DNA from: Microstegium vimineum
Taxonomy: Eukaryota; Streptophyta; Magnoliopsida; Poales; Poaceae
Length of the DNA: 64,000 nucleotides
Assembly: GCA_022036555.1 (NCBI GenBank)
Contig: CM039134.1
Coordinates: 6,572,818-6,636,817 of the forward strand
Direction of reading: 5' to 3'
The notes beneath the pieces are model-generated. The model saw only the letters and a list, made by a program, of their open reading frames with translations, searched no databases and was not told where the DNA came from. This document shows, piece by piece, positions 48,661-61,590 of the stretch. Made by a program: the position numbers and the translations under genes. Each line of letters starts with the position of its first letter. Position 1 is the stretch's first letter.

Positions 48661-50195
48661 TGAAGAATCATGGCCCTAGTTGGTTTCGGTGATTAACGGC
48701 AATTATTGATTATTATGGCTAACGTGTGTTTTACAGAGACTATGCGTAGCTTAGCCATAGTGATCAACATGAATGGGCATGAATGGTCATCACTTAGCCC
48801 TCAAGATGGATATAGTTTCGTATTTCAAAAAGACATGATGAATACCCTAGAATGATAGGCTAAGTGGCATAAGGTGATGAAGGGCACTTAGAAATAGATA
48901 GATCTTCTATTTGATCTTTGACCGTACTATCAAGAGGGGTTGAGACTAGTAGCTTGACTTAGGAAAGCTTCATGACTTAGGTGTGGTGCACACTTGACTT
49001 CCTTAGCTCTAAGAAAGCCCCTGATGACCGTAAGATAGCCAAGAACTTCTTTCGAATTCATTGCGACGAAAATCGGAGTTGAAAAAGAAGTTTATTGAGC
49101 GTTGGACGCTGAGTCTGGAGGCGTCGGACGATGTCCGTCGCGTCGGACGCTGACGTCAAGATGACGTAGCGTCCGTCGGTTGCCCAGTTTGAGCCCTTGA
49201 GTTTCAGAGGGCGTCGGACGCTGTCTGTCGCCTAGGCGTTGGACGCTAGGGTAGCGTTCGTCAGCCTTTCAGTGGGCCTGTTTTCAGTGCAAAACGAAAA
49301 GGGGCGTCGGACGCTGATGTCTCAGCGTCCGTCGAACTGCGCAGGAGCGTCCGTTGCCCAAATCAGTGTGCAGAACTAGTCGTTGGGCAGGGTGACGGAC
49401 CGTCAGTCGCCTAGGCGTCGGAGCGTCCGTCGCCAACTTAAAGTGTTAGCCCGAGGTAGTTTTCTGAGGGACTATTTATAGATCCTCACACTTCTCTCCC
49501 ACCTTGCCTTTGCTCATTTCAGTTGCTGAGTTTGTTGAGAAGGTTGGGAAGAGAGCAAGAGCCCTAGAGTGAGAGATTGATTCGCGAATCCATCCATCCA
49601 TCCTCTCCTCTAGTTCATCCAAGAGTTCAAGTGTGCATCCTTTAGTTGTGAAGCTTGAGTGAGTCAAGTGAAGATCAAGGCTTGTTACTCTTGGTGATCG
49701 ACATCACCTAGACGGTCCGATGTGCTAGGAGGAAGGTGATCGCCGGAGGATTGTCAGCGGCCCTTCTCCATCGACGTTGTGATCGGTTGTGGGCGATTCA
49801 CCGAGCCAGAGTGGCAAAGAATCAACCCGTAGAGAGCACTTAGTCCTTGTGCGGACTAAAGGGGAGCGATACCGTGCGCGATGCTCCAATGAGGACTAGG
49901 GGGGAGTGTCGACTCCTCGATACCTCGGCAAAAAGTCGTCGTGTAAAATTTCCTTTGCCTCCTCCTCTTTACTTATTGCAATTACATTCAAGCATTACAT
50001 TCCGTTTTACCTTCTTGTTGCTTGACTAGAATTGCATAGGGCTTTACCGCTTTCATTGTCATGCCTTGCTTGTTTAGCTAGGACACACTTGGGAAAGCAC
50101 TAGGGGGTTAATTGACTCTTGTTAGGTTTTAATATTGCTTAGAAATTTAAAAGAGCCCAATTCACCCCCCCCTCTTGGGCATCTTGATCCTTTCA
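48661..50195. mobile_element. Solo LTR with 5 bp target duplication
   Basis: It begins TGAAGAATCA and ends GATCCTTTCA (TG...CA with imperfect inverted ends). It is flanked by the same 5 bp AGGTT at 48656-48660 and 50196-50200. The 3' end AATTCACCCCCCCCTCTTGG is typical of grass LTR retrotransposon LTR ends. A TATA-like TATTTATA lies at 49473-49480. Between about 49100 and 49440 are many GGCGTCGGACGCT / AGCGTCCGTCG units in both orientations. No internal retrotransposon sequence follows, so it arose by LTR-LTR recombination. Confidence 0.85.
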
Positions 50196-50242
50196 AGGTT
50201 CCAATAGCATGAGAACCTTTCAAGGTTCCAATAGCATGAGAA
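50189..50242. repeat. 27 bp tandem duplication across the LTR 3' junction
   Basis: CCTTTCAAGGTTCCAATAGC ATGAGAA occurs twice, back to back. The first 7 bases are the LTR terminus and the rest is host flank, so the duplication happened after the LTR inserted. Confidence 0.85.
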
Positions 50243-53200
50243 CACACATTCATGCACATGGGGCATTGCATAGGATAGCATATACACTCAACGAAAGTTA
50301 ACCAAGCTAGGATGGGTGAAAGTCGAAAAATTGACACAACTGAGGAAGATTTCTAGTTTTAGTGTTAAATAAGAAAACACAACCTTTTCCGGTGTCAAAT
50401 AAGATTTTTTTCTTAATAGCATCTCTAAGAGAACTAAATTCCTTTCTAATCCTTGATTTTAGCCATATGAGAAAAAACTCATCTCCAACAACTTTGTTTT
50501 TGATAACGTATACCTGTATTAATTAATAGAAAAGCATGTCCAAATACAAGTACATCGAATAAGGATACGAAGGACAACTGTCCAACCTATATTCTACGAG
50601 AAAGTAAACCGGCTGCATTCGCTGCCGACGAAGACCGCTGACACCAGCCGACGCCGCCAAACCTGAATCACCAGAAGCCGGAGGAAACCACCGGCGTTGA
50701 GGTGGACTGCAGCAGACGCTCGATCGCGCGGAAGCGAAGAAGTCTTTGAGCGCCCATCCGTCAGTATCACAATCCAGATTGAAACGACGAGAGTGGTGAT
50801 GACGATGACATCTGTCGTCGCGGTGAAGCCAAACTCGCTCAATCCCGACCTGTGCTGCCGGTAGATCGCGTTCGATCCACCACACTCCATCTTGCCGCCA
50901 TGCCCTCAGCCGCCACCATATCCTTGACCTTAGACGCGGCACGAGCACCGCCGCTCCGCCGTGACGACGAAACAATAGCCGCCGCAGACTCCTACACCAC
51001 CTCACAGGCCTCTCATTGTCACCGGAGTAGACGACGACGAGGTGGACGAAGACCGGGAGGACTTTATTCCACCATGGCAGCGCCGCCACCTCCACCAAGC
51101 TCGCGCCACCGGGGAACCTAACCCTAAAAACTTGATCCACTGGAGAAACTTATTAAAAACAATGGATCCCCACTCCCTTCAGCCCCCGGCGAGATACCGA
51201 AGGGGAAGGGAGGGGGACCAGCGACGACGACGAAGGGGGGGGGGGGGGGCGGAGACTGCTCCTGGTATGTTACATCTCCAACAACTTCTAATCCATCCTA
51301 CTAGTCTTTTAGAACTTAAAAAAAATCACCCTATTTCGCGTTAAGTTACACGCTTTTGAGTCGTGCGTATCCTCAACCAATCTAAAGATGGAAGAGCGTG
51401 GAAAAAATAAAGAATAGAATAAAAAATAGAAAAAAATTGTTGATGTAAATATACAAGAGAGAAAGAATGTATAAAAGTGGTTAGAATAATTTAGAAATAC
51501 TATAGGATTCCAGATCTAAAATTATCTTCCATATTTTAGGAGTGGATTATTCGAAACTCTTGGAGATGTTTCTTTATTCCTTATAATATTTTTTAGGAGC
51601 TAAAACATTATGATTTTGGAAAGAAATTATTGATATGCTCTAAAAGAACCAATGTGTATGGGGACTAAGGGTGTATGCCATGGGAGTGGGTGATCTTGGA
51701 ATAGTGGATCAATTAGCCGCTGCTGGTAAGTGGTAATGGCAGGCCCTTGAGTTATTGGGGTCCCTGCCATGCCTGCCTGCCTAGCTCATCGTTCTTCTTC
51801 AATGAAAGGGCCGAGCGTCCCAAAAGGGATCAAATGCACTTACCCTTTTCCTCCACTGTAGGGACAGCAAGGCAAAAGCTGGTCTGGATTGCCTCGTCAC
51901 TCTCCAGCCATCCTTCCATCCATCAATCCATATCCATTTCTATCGCATCATCTCTATCCTCTCCATGTACTGTGCATACAAGGGGCACGACATTTTTAAT
52001 AGTTTGAATATTGAGACTATTATTCATAAAATGTAAACTATCGTTACTACTTGTGGTTTGTAAAGTGATTTTTTTTTCTTTTATCAAGTCCCACCTTAAT
52101 GTTTTTCTCTCTTTATTTTTTAGCATGGAACACCTTCTCTCTCCCCAAACATATGTAGCTTTTGCAAGCCACTACGACGAGTATAGAGCTACTACTTTTT
52201 TTTTATCCGATCCTAAGTGACACTTGGAGCTACAAGTACAAATGTTGCATTGGGGAAAGCCTAATATACATTCCAAAATAAATGTAATAATTCACTCTTT
52301 TTAAATTTAACTAAGTATATAAAGTAATGTTAATTAATATTTTATATCTCTAAATAAGTTCATAACTTATTATAAAAATATATTTGAAGACCAATCTAGT
52401 GATATTTATCAAATATTATAATTGATATATTTAACCAAGTTTAGAAATATATGACTCCTCGAGAAGAGATACATGTGTTTTAGAATATCACAAAATAAAC
52501 AGGTTCTTAAAGTTATCTTAACTCAAAATTTTAAACTTGGACTGAATTTTTAGAAAAAAATTGTCAAGACTTATGGCATCAAATTAATACCATTACACCA
52601 TAGAATATATTTTCATAATATGCTCATTTTAGATCAGAAATGTTGTTACCAGTTCATATAAAGTTGGCCAAACTTAATATAGTTTGGCTGACACAAATTT
52701 TAGGAATTGATTTTATTTGGAGATGGAGGGAGCATTATCTTAAATTAAAAAATTTAAACTTTGACTATTTTTTTAAAAAATAATCAAGATTTATGACATC
52801 AAATTAGTATCATTAGGTATATCATAGAGTATATTTTCATAATGACCTTATTTTATATCATTGATATTGTTACTTTTGTATATAGAATCAGTAAAATTTA
52901 AGATAGTTTAATTTGTATGGATTTTAGAAATTAATTTATTTAGAGACGGAGTGGGTATTACGGAGGTAGTACTCCATACTACGTAGTCTTTATGCGTCAT
53001 GGTCTTCTTAGACATCTCTCTCTAGGCCCTATATATATAGGTACTCCCTGTCCAAGCAACGCAGCATGCAGTACTAGAGAGTAGAGACACAGAAATTCCC
53101 AGACAACTTTCCAGCAGTCAAAGGCCTAGCAGTAGACACTGGGACCCGGCCATTCCTTTTAGCACAATCCACCACGTACTGTATGCCACTTAATAAGAAT

Positions 53201-53814
53201 ATTTAATTCATTTAATTTCAGATGGGATTATTGTGGAGCATCATGCCAGATCTCAATAATCCCTCGTGACATACTAGTATACTCTATATAATAACACTAC
53301 ACTCTATATAACAACAACATCAAGGCCTATCCATGACCATGATGGGTCATGCATGCATCACCTATTGCATTATATTTTGCCTAGTAGTGTATAATAAGTA
53401 AATACTAACACACACTAATACTCCTCTTACTGCTACTGATTACTCGTAGTACAGTAGTGTACTACTCTTCCCGCTCAATCAATCTGCCTACCTCTGCTTG
53501 CTCTCTTCTGTACACGTACCTCCACATCCAATATATAGCAATAGTGTGGAGCTAGCAGCAAACACATTTCGGCTCCCATATCGATCACGATCACTGGTGT
53601 GTAGACGCGGCTTTTGCTGCTGCCATGGTTCTTCGAGGGTCCTTCTAGCTAGCTAGCTCCTCCATTGTTTGCTATTGCTATATATAATATAATCATAGTG
53701 TAGATATATATTTATATATATAGTGATGGTGTAGAAAGTTGTTGCTGAGCTGCTGCATGCATACAGTACGTAGTATATATATGATGTGACTGAAATCTGC
53801 ATGCATGTAGGTAG
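50243..53814. other. Intergenic repeats, no gene
   Basis: 50490-51260 is a GC-rich repeat-like block with frames on both strands (50523-51140 minus, 50852-51344 plus) and a run of 15 G at 51235-51249. I see no host domain in it. 51260-53000 is AT-rich with Stowaway remnants (GGAGATGGAGGGAGC near 52720, GAGACGGAGTGGG near 52950). The last few hundred bases before 53815 probably include the CYP90D 3' UTR. Confidence 0.5.
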
Positions 53815-56095
53815 CTAGTCTTTGCTGGTGAGCCTGATGGGCATGCCTCGCTTGAGCCGCACGGTTGGGAAGTTGACGATGTGGTCCTCCTCCGCCACCC
53901 ACCTGCAAGTGCAAATGCAATGTCCATCACATCGATCAGCACGTACGTATAGGAGTGGAGTACATATGTAGCAGAGCAGGGGCCCTGGTCGGCCGGGTAT
54001 CAATTCAATGCTCCCATTTGCCTGCCATCCATCCATCGATCGATCCATCTCTCCATGCAACAAATGAAACAACAACAGACCACTCGAAGTACTAGCGAAT
54101 TTTTAAAGTGCAGCAATAGGCAAGCTTAAACACTACTGGCCCATATATATGACCGGCTGGCTACGTGTTTCGACGACATACCCCATATATACCCTGCTGC
54201 CTGCCTCTGCTGGCACTGCACGTCGTCGTCGGTCGAGGCACCCTACCTTGACTGATCGTGTGATCGGCCGGCCAGTCAAAGCTAGCTAGCGTGGATATTT
54301 TATTCTCCGGCCGGCCCGTTCGTTCCCAGCTGCGGCATGCCATGCCTGGAGTCCTGGACCCTGCAGGCTGCAGCAGGAGCAGGATCATGCATGCTCTCGT
54401 GCACCGGACCCGGCATGCACAAAGGATGCATGTCACCCATCTGATCTGGAATCTGATGGAAAAAACAGTACTAGTAGTGTTTTCAGCGAAGCAAGCCAGC
54501 AGCACGTCCACACTCATCACAAAAGAGTACGTACTCTGAACACTCGACTCTCCTGCCATTGCCATACCAAAGCGACCCGGCAGTGCAGGGGAGACGACAC
54601 TCGTGACGTGCGGCTGCCGGCCGGCGCTGTGTATAGCTGCACACGGACACGGGTGCCCCTCCGCACGTGCTGATCCTGGTCGTGCCTACTGCCGCCGCGG
54701 CACAGCCACAGCCCAAAAGGCCGGCCGTCCAATCCCCAAAGGCCCATACTTCCCTGGCCGGCCATGCACGCAGCAGCGGCTGCAGGCAACCGCCGCTTGC
54801 CTTTGGCACACACTGACACACGTGCGGCCTCTCTCTCCGCACGTAGTACGCGCGCACAGCCAGGCACATGCAGTAGTTGTGGAGTAGTGTACTGTACTCC
54901 TAGTTGGACAGTACAGTATAGGTAGGCGCGTCCCCTAGCTAGCCTTAGTTTTATGTTAGAGCAGGTTCAATATTTAAGTCAAGTGTTTGACTATAAGTCA
55001 AGTAGTAAGAGCTAAGTCATATAACAATTAGTTTCTTATTTTGTCTACAAAATTTCTTTATTGTTTTATGTTTTCATTCTCTTTCCCCTCTCTTCTCACA
55101 TTCATATTTATTGGGACCCACTAATGCCTATGTATCCGTATCTAGCTTGGTGTTAGATTAGAAGTCAAGCTCTCTTCTCTCTCCTTACTTCTCTTCTCCA
55201 CATCATAAAAAATACTGACTAGTTTGGCTATAAGTCAATTATTGTACTTGCTCTTAGGGCCGGGTACTTGGACGAGCCGCCATGCATGCATGCACATGGG
55301 CCATGACACACGTGTGGGCCCACACGAACACTCCCCGGCCTGGCCCCGTCTATGCCTAGGCCGGGGCCCGGCCCTCTAGTGTAGGCCAACGAGGTCCCTG
55401 TGCGGGCATGCATGCAGTGGCCTTGCATCGCACACCGCTGCTGGGGATGCTGCATGGACCTCCCTAGGCTAAGGCCTAAGGCCTCCCCCCCTATCTATCA
55501 TACTGACTGCACTGTGTACCAGCAGCTCCTGCAGCAACGATCGAAGATCCAAACCTCGATTCGCAAATTATTAGATTCCCATCACTTTTTCGATTCACCG
55601 GTTAGTTAGTTAGGTGCTAATAATGCAAACTCGGTTAATGGGGTCGAGGTCAACCACTATAAGTTTTTTTTTTTCATTCTCAAGGAGCAGTAAAAGCTTT
55701 GCCGCGGTATTTACCATTAGAGCTTATCGACAGATGATTTGTGCTGTTTTTTATTGTTTTGTTCTAAAGAAAACACGGTATAAGACAACGAACATGCCAC
55801 ATGCTCTACGAAGGAAGGATGGGCGGGTGAGATTGATCACATATATACCTGAAGCTGGTCACCAAGTGATGGAGAAAGATGGAAGCTTCCAGCCTGGCCA
55901 GATCCAGGCCTGGGCACAGCCTCTGCCCACCACCAAAAGGGGTGAAGCTGCTGGTGCTCGTGTCCTTCTCCTGTTCATCATTAAGTTGTTGACCAGATTA
56001 ACGCATTATTAGGTTCCCAAGAATCAAATCACCATCATATCATTGTAAGCTTTCACAAGTGGATCAGTACGTAGCTACCAATCATCGGTTTTGAA

Positions 56096-56140
<45 letters not shown>

Positions 56141-59100
56141 CCGTGGTATATTAACATCCAGACACTTTAAGCAACCATAAAGAGAAATAAACAGTCGTTT
56201 CGTCCTCGACCAATACATAATTAGGGGCTTTTTCGATTGACCAATGCATAAGAACTGAGTTGTTTCTGATAATGCTAAATAATATGTAGCACAGTCATTT
56301 TCAGAAACTAATTAAGCAAAGCTGAGCATGACAAGAACAGTGAGCAATATGCAGAGATTTGACAGTGAATGGTCTCTGTTATTTTCCTGACATATATACT
56401 TACTAGTAGGTGTTAGTACAGGGCAATTCCATGATGAGCTTACATACCCATATAATGTAGTAGGAGTAAATTAACCCACATGTTAGGAGACCCACAAGCT
56501 AGCCCCACTCATCAAATCCCTATTATGGTGGTGTTGCCTAAAGGAGTAGCAATTGGATGAACATCTCTACCAAATGTGGGGCTGAATCTCACCTTCCACC
56601 TCCATGGATTGAACCTGTAGGGCTCATCGTAGCGCTTGTCGTCGAGGTGGACCGATCGGAAGTACACGAACACGCACCAACCTTTGGGGATGAGGTGCCC
56701 CTTCACCTCGACGTCCCGTACCGCCTTGCGCATGATCCCGTTGATGATATTGCCCATCCGCAGTGTCTCTGTGATCACCTATATATATGTATGACCAAAA
56801 TGGTGGGGTTTTTTTTGTCCACGTAAGATTTGATTGTTAATTAAACAGGAAGAAAATGCATGCACTGCACATAGGAGTATCTCCTAAAGCACATGATCAC
56901 TGATGACAGAGAAATTTAGGAGCCTCGATCAGGGACAGTAGTTGGGTCTACTTACATGTTGTGTGAATGACAGTGACATGTAGTCCGTCCACTGCAAGGT
57001 CTCTCCCATGTCGGTTTTCCGCCTCTTGAGCTGCATGTTCTCCTCCTGACAGTTGCAATTTGTTTGGTGAATTGTTGCAGCAAATGATCACTGAAGCTAA
57101 TTTTATTTTATTTTATTCCTGAAGAGAAAGAAACCAAAACAGAGAGGCCATCCATGTTCTCTAACAGTAAAGACGCAAGCAGAAATCTCATTGAGTTCAC
57201 TGTTTCATTCATGAATGACAATCAAATCTGAACAAGGCGGACAGAAGAGTAATATTTAGCACTGTAGAGCTGTAAATGGAAAGTAGTAAACCAAAGGATG
57301 ATCGACGTTGGACTTGTAGAATCTTTCCAGGTAGCGGAACCTTTTGGCCCTCTAGCTAGTTTCGGTATGAAAATATCCATGCTAAGACAATAGACAGATC
57401 GAGTATTTTGTTTGTCCAACAGATGGCCGCACGTGCATGCATCTGTTCATGTTTAGGCGCACATCACCATCAAAATCACTAGATGAACAAATTGGCCTTG
57501 TCATCAACTCATCATACAAACCAGCGCCAAAAGCAAGGTAGTAACAAGAATTTAGGTTAGGTGGCCTGGCAGCGTCTAATTTGAAGTGACTAAATGCGAA
57601 ATCGCATGACTATCTATCGACCAGAAGAAGATGGCACAGCACATCACGAGTGCAGAGAGCCTCATGTGGAGCCAGACGATGACTACCAGTGATGTCTATA
57701 TTCACTAACTATATGCATGCATCGGACCCTAACAACGGCGATTGGGCTTGGTCGTTTATTTTCTTATTATGTTTATTTAATGAGAGCAATTAATAAGCCA
57801 AGTTCTTGTGCTAGTGCCGACCTGTCGACGTTGAAAGGAGGGAATATTTGACAAATTTGTGCTATCGTATGTATCTCAGCTCTCTGTCGACACACAGATG
57901 CTAGTGCCTGGTTGCTATCCATTTGAGAAACTCGTTGGAGAAAGAAAAAAAAACATCCTAAAAAACGTACCTCCAGTTGTTGCAGAGCGAGCGGGCACTC
58001 GCTGAGATACTTGACGGCGAGCGTGATGAGCACGGGCACAGAGTCCTCGGCGGGGATCATCAGGTCGATCATGTTGTCGGAGATGAGCTCGTCGGTGAGC
58101 TCATCGCTGCCGCCGCCGCTTATGAGGACGTCGATGGCGTCGCGCGGGGGGCCGCCCTCGCCGCTCCGCCGCCGCCGCCTCTTCTCCTGTATGATCCCCT
58201 GTATCAGCCTGGCCATCCTCTTCTTGGCCTGGCAACAGATTCAGATCATTCAGTGCAGTGTGCCAGTGTCTGTGATCGATCGATCGATACGAGTAGAAAC
58301 CCAAGCCGCAGACCGAAGTGCAGCGAGCGAGCATGGTAGTGGTAGAGTCTGTGTAGTGTACAGTATATACTAGTGTAGTTGTACGTACCTGGAGTGACCT
58401 GTAGAGCCTAGTCCCCGGCAGCTTGATGGGGAGGGACATGAGGCCGACAATGAATTCCTGGAACTGGTGCTTGAGCTGCTGCATCTCCGGGCCCGCCTCC
58501 AGCCCGATCAGACCCTTCACCAGGATCTCGAACACAATCTGCATACAATTCACACTCATTACTCACTGTGTACTGCATGCACAGTGATCGATCGATCATC
58601 GATATTCGATAGATACACACACAGACACAGCATGCCATTTCTCTCAATTGTTATTAGTATTATTAGGATCTCCCTCTCTGTGTCTGACTGTGAGCCAAGC
58701 CAATAATAAGCCATAATCACGAGCAGCCTGTTCGAGGCTCCTACTCCTACTCTACAGTACAGTACTCTCTTCCTATTCCTAGCATGTTGGGCGAGCCCTT
58801 TGACAGTACAACTGCAAGAAACGAGTGCCCTGTACTGTACTGAACTGTGCTGTAGGCTGAAGCTGCAATCTGCCAAGCACCCTCTTTTTTCTTTTTCTTT
58901 TTTTTGGCGCTGGGCAGGCTCCAGCTCCACCCCCCACCAGGGCAGGGGGGCAGGGGCAGGGCATGTAATGAAGGCACGCGCGTGGGGAATTGAATGGGAC
59001 GAGACGAGAGGAGAAGGAGAACAACAGGTAGGCAGCAGCAGTGTGCAGTAGTAGTAGTATGTGCAGCAGTGCCACCTCCAACCTCCCCCAATCCCATTCA

Positions 59101-60367
59101 TTCATTCATCTTTCGACTTTCTCCATACTACTACCACACACGCGTACAGTACTCCAGCACAGTACAGTCACACGGACGCATGGACGGACGGACGGACGGA
59201 CGGACGGATACCAAAGAGTATGAGTATGTGGAGTGGAGTGGAGCGTGGCATGGCAACATGGCAAATTGGCATGGTGGGAGTAGTCTGGACTCTCGTGGGG
59301 AGGAGACGAGACGAGAGAGCGACAGGGCCGCCGCCCCCACGCCCCACCCCTTGGATAGCGGCTTGCTTGCTTCCATGTGGTGACACGGCAGCGCACGTGT
59401 GCACGCCGCCCGCGCCCTTGGTCCGCGCGCCACCATGCCATGTCCAAATGCCGATGTGCCTTGGCTTTGCATTCCTCTCCCTCCACGATCGATGCCCCTG
59501 CTTCGCTTGCTGCTGCTCATTCAATTGCTAGCCAAAGCCCAAGGACGGTGGCGATCGAGAGGGGCAGGGGCTGGAAGATGGCCTGAATGAACCATGGACG
59601 CTGGTGCGCCGGTGCGGGAGCAGAACAAACAAATAAGCAAGCAGGCATACCGTCTTGGCGTGGTCCTGGATGCGGAGCGTCGGCGGCGCGTCGGCGTCGC
59701 ACGCAGACGCAGACTCAGCAGCAGACTTCCAGGCGGCGAGCGCGGGGGCGAGGCGGCGCTGCATGTCGGCGGTGACCTGCGCCTTGAGTTGCGTCGACTT
59801 GAAGAAGGCGCCGACGAGGCCGTGCACGCGGCGCTGCAGGCTGCCGTTGATGAGCAGGATGGAGGACTTGCCCATGAGCTCCGTCAGCGAGCGCGGGTAC
59901 CAGGGCACGAAGGCGCGCGCGTCGCTCTGTAGCACGAACCGGCTCACCTCCGCGTCCGACGTCACCACCGTCGCTGAACCGAACAGGTGTGACCGGAACA
60001 CCAAGCTCCCGTGCCTGCGTGCGTTGCCATGCCATGTCACGTACTACGTGACGTGCGTGCAGCAAGCAAGAAAAGACACTTACAGCAGGCGGCGCTTGTC
60101 GACGAAGGACTCCGGGCGGGAGGAGTAGGCGCAGGACACGAAGTCCAGCGTCTCGCCCACGAGCGGCCACCCGAAGCTGCCGGGCGGGAGCCGGGCCGGG
60201 GCCACCTGCTGCTGCTTCCCTCCGGTGGCCAGCCGCTCCCTGCTGATGAGCCTGCGTCGGGACAGCAGCAGCAGCAACAGGCAGACGACGACGACGACAG
60301 CCGCGAGAAGCAGGGGCAGCAGCACGGCCGGCTCCGGAAGCAGCATCTGCAGGGCGGTGGTCGACAT
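53815..60367 (-). CDS. CYP90D2: Cytochrome P450 CYP90D, brassinosteroid C-23 hydroxylase
   Basis: Eight exons on the minus strand: 60367-60084, 60014-59651, 58538-58389, 58228-57971, 57045-56956, 56778-56593, 55970-55849 and 53902-53815, encoding 513 aa. Phases close at every junction. Seen in the sequence: an N-terminal membrane anchor (about 14-36), a Pro-rich hinge (ARLPPGSFGWPLVGETL), the family block SSILLINGSLQRRVHG, an I-helix IPAEDSVPVL (AEDS 326-329), K-helix ETLR (386-389), FNPWRW, and the heme loop PFGGGQRLCPG with Cys 463. The SSILLINGSLQRRVHG block points to CYP90D (rice D2), an ER enzyme hydroxylating brassinosteroid precursors at C-23. An Arg-rich insert (EKRRRRRSGEGG) lies before the I-helix. 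An upstream in-frame ATG (60553) lacks conservation, so I start at 60367. Confidence 0.93.
54959..55253. mobile_element. Tourist-type MITE in the last CYP90D intron
   Basis: Its ends are GAGCAGGTTCAATA and TATTGTACTTGCTC (inverse GAGCAAGTACAATA). It is flanked by TTA at 54956-54958 and 55254-55256, the PIF/Harbinger target duplication. It is 295 bp, non-coding, and lies in the 1.9 kb intron between exons 7 and 8. Confidence 0.85.
56098..56137. repeat. (AT)n microsatellite, about 19 units
   Basis: A pure TA run in CYP90D intron 6. Confidence 0.95.
59183..59210. repeat. (GGAC)n microsatellite
   Basis: About six consecutive GGAC/GACG tetramers in the long CYP90D intron 2. The tetramer length makes open frames run through on both strands. 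Confidence 0.85.
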
Positions 60368-60487
60368 GGCTGCCTCTGTGCGCGTTTGCTGCACCCACCC
60401 ACCGAGGCGAGGCGCGCGAGCAGTGAACCAAGAAGCTGCGCGAGGACGAGGGAGGAGAGGCACGGCAGGCAGACGCCACTCCACAGC

Positions 60488-60500
60488 TCTTATATGTAGC
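60488..60500 (-). promoter_or_regulatory. Putative TATA box of CYP90D
   Basis: On the minus strand this reads CTACATATAAGAGC, about 125 bases before the ATG at 60367. This leaves a leader of roughly 90 bases. Confidence 0.55.
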
Positions 60501-60599
60501 GTGGCGTCAATGGAATGGAAGCACGGAATCGAATCGGCAAGTGCAAAGTACACTACAGACTACTACAGGCACAGGGGAGAGGCACAGAGACAGAGTAGA

Positions 60600-61140
60600 G
60601 AGTGGAGAGCCTCCTTGGATTTAATAATTTTCAAAAGTTATTTATTTTAAATTATATACCATATACAGTACTATACTATCGTACTGCTACTTACTACTAG
60701 TACAGTATAAGAATTCAATTTCAAAGTGGTCGTAGCAGGACGGAAACTACGTACTTACTAATATATGCATATTTTTCGATAGGTGGATATGAATTTAAAA
60801 ACGGTTTCAACTCATTTAAAAAATGACATGTGTATAGTCCCCACCCACGTACGTCCATTGATGGTGTGTCGCGGCGGGGGCAGTCGCGGGGCACCGTTGT
60901 TTTTTCGAAGCCAGGTGAGAGTCCCGAGCAGAGATGAGGTGAGAGTGATGACCGCTGCTCACTGCTCTGCTCTGCTCAGCTCACCCCCCTCGTGCACAAG
61001 AGCCCAGGGTGGGCCCACACCCATAAAAAAAAAGGCCATCCCAAGGACGCCTATTTTTAATTTGATGATTGACCAAACCAGAAAAAAAAACTCTCCTAGA
61101 AACAGTACTGCCACATTAATCTATATCTAAGACTGGACGA
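60600..61140. other. CYP90D upstream region
   Basis: The first part is AT-rich, with a GC-rich patch near 60860-61020. No gene is seen. Confidence 0.45.
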
Positions 61141-61146
61141 AAAAAA

Positions 61147-61590
61147 ACTCAAAGCTCGCTCGGCTCGTGCCTGGTTCGGCTCGACTTGATTCGGCTCGTT
61201 AAGATAACGAGCCGAGCCAACCCGAGCCGAGTCAAGATTTAAGCTCGTTAGCTATAACGAGCCAACTCGAGTCAGCTCGCGAACTAAAGGAACCACACTT
61301 TTAAGGAAAAAAGTAACAAAACTTGTATTAATTTTTGTATATTAGTACACTATAGTATATATGTTAGCACATATTAATTTTTTATTCAATTTAAGACGGT
61401 CGGATATTTTACTTTTGTAGTATTAGTATTATCAAGCTTTATATAAATGCAAATATTATATTTTGTGATTTATTTATATCTAGCTCGCGAGTTTAACGAG
61501 CCAGCTCGAGCTTTTAACGAGCGGAGCTGAGCTAGCTCGTTATCCTAACGAGCCGAGCCTAAACGAGCCGAGCTAGCTCGTTATCCAAAC
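61147..61590. mobile_element. Fold-back repeat built from GGCTCGTTA / TAACGAGCC units
   Basis: Both ends carry multiple inverted copies of GGCTCGTTA and TAACGAGCCGAGC (about 61147-61290 and 61480-61590) around an AT-rich centre. The structure suggests a non-autonomous fold-back element, a layout familiar in grasses. The exact ends and target duplication are unclear. Confidence 0.6.

Noticed and set aside
50523..51140. A possible gene on either strand (205 codons minus, 89-100 codons plus)
   Set aside because: No domain, no splice-consistent continuation, and GC-rich repeat-like sequence ending in a G homopolymer.
59041..59531. Multiple frames of 100-150 codons in the CYP90D intron
   Set aside because: They run through a GGAC tetramer repeat and intronic sequence between well-supported exons.
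8633..60367. A plant biosynthetic gene cluster (CKX, HAL3, P450 and others)
   Set aside because: The enzymes serve unrelated pathways, and the order is better explained by conserved synteny with rice chromosome 1.
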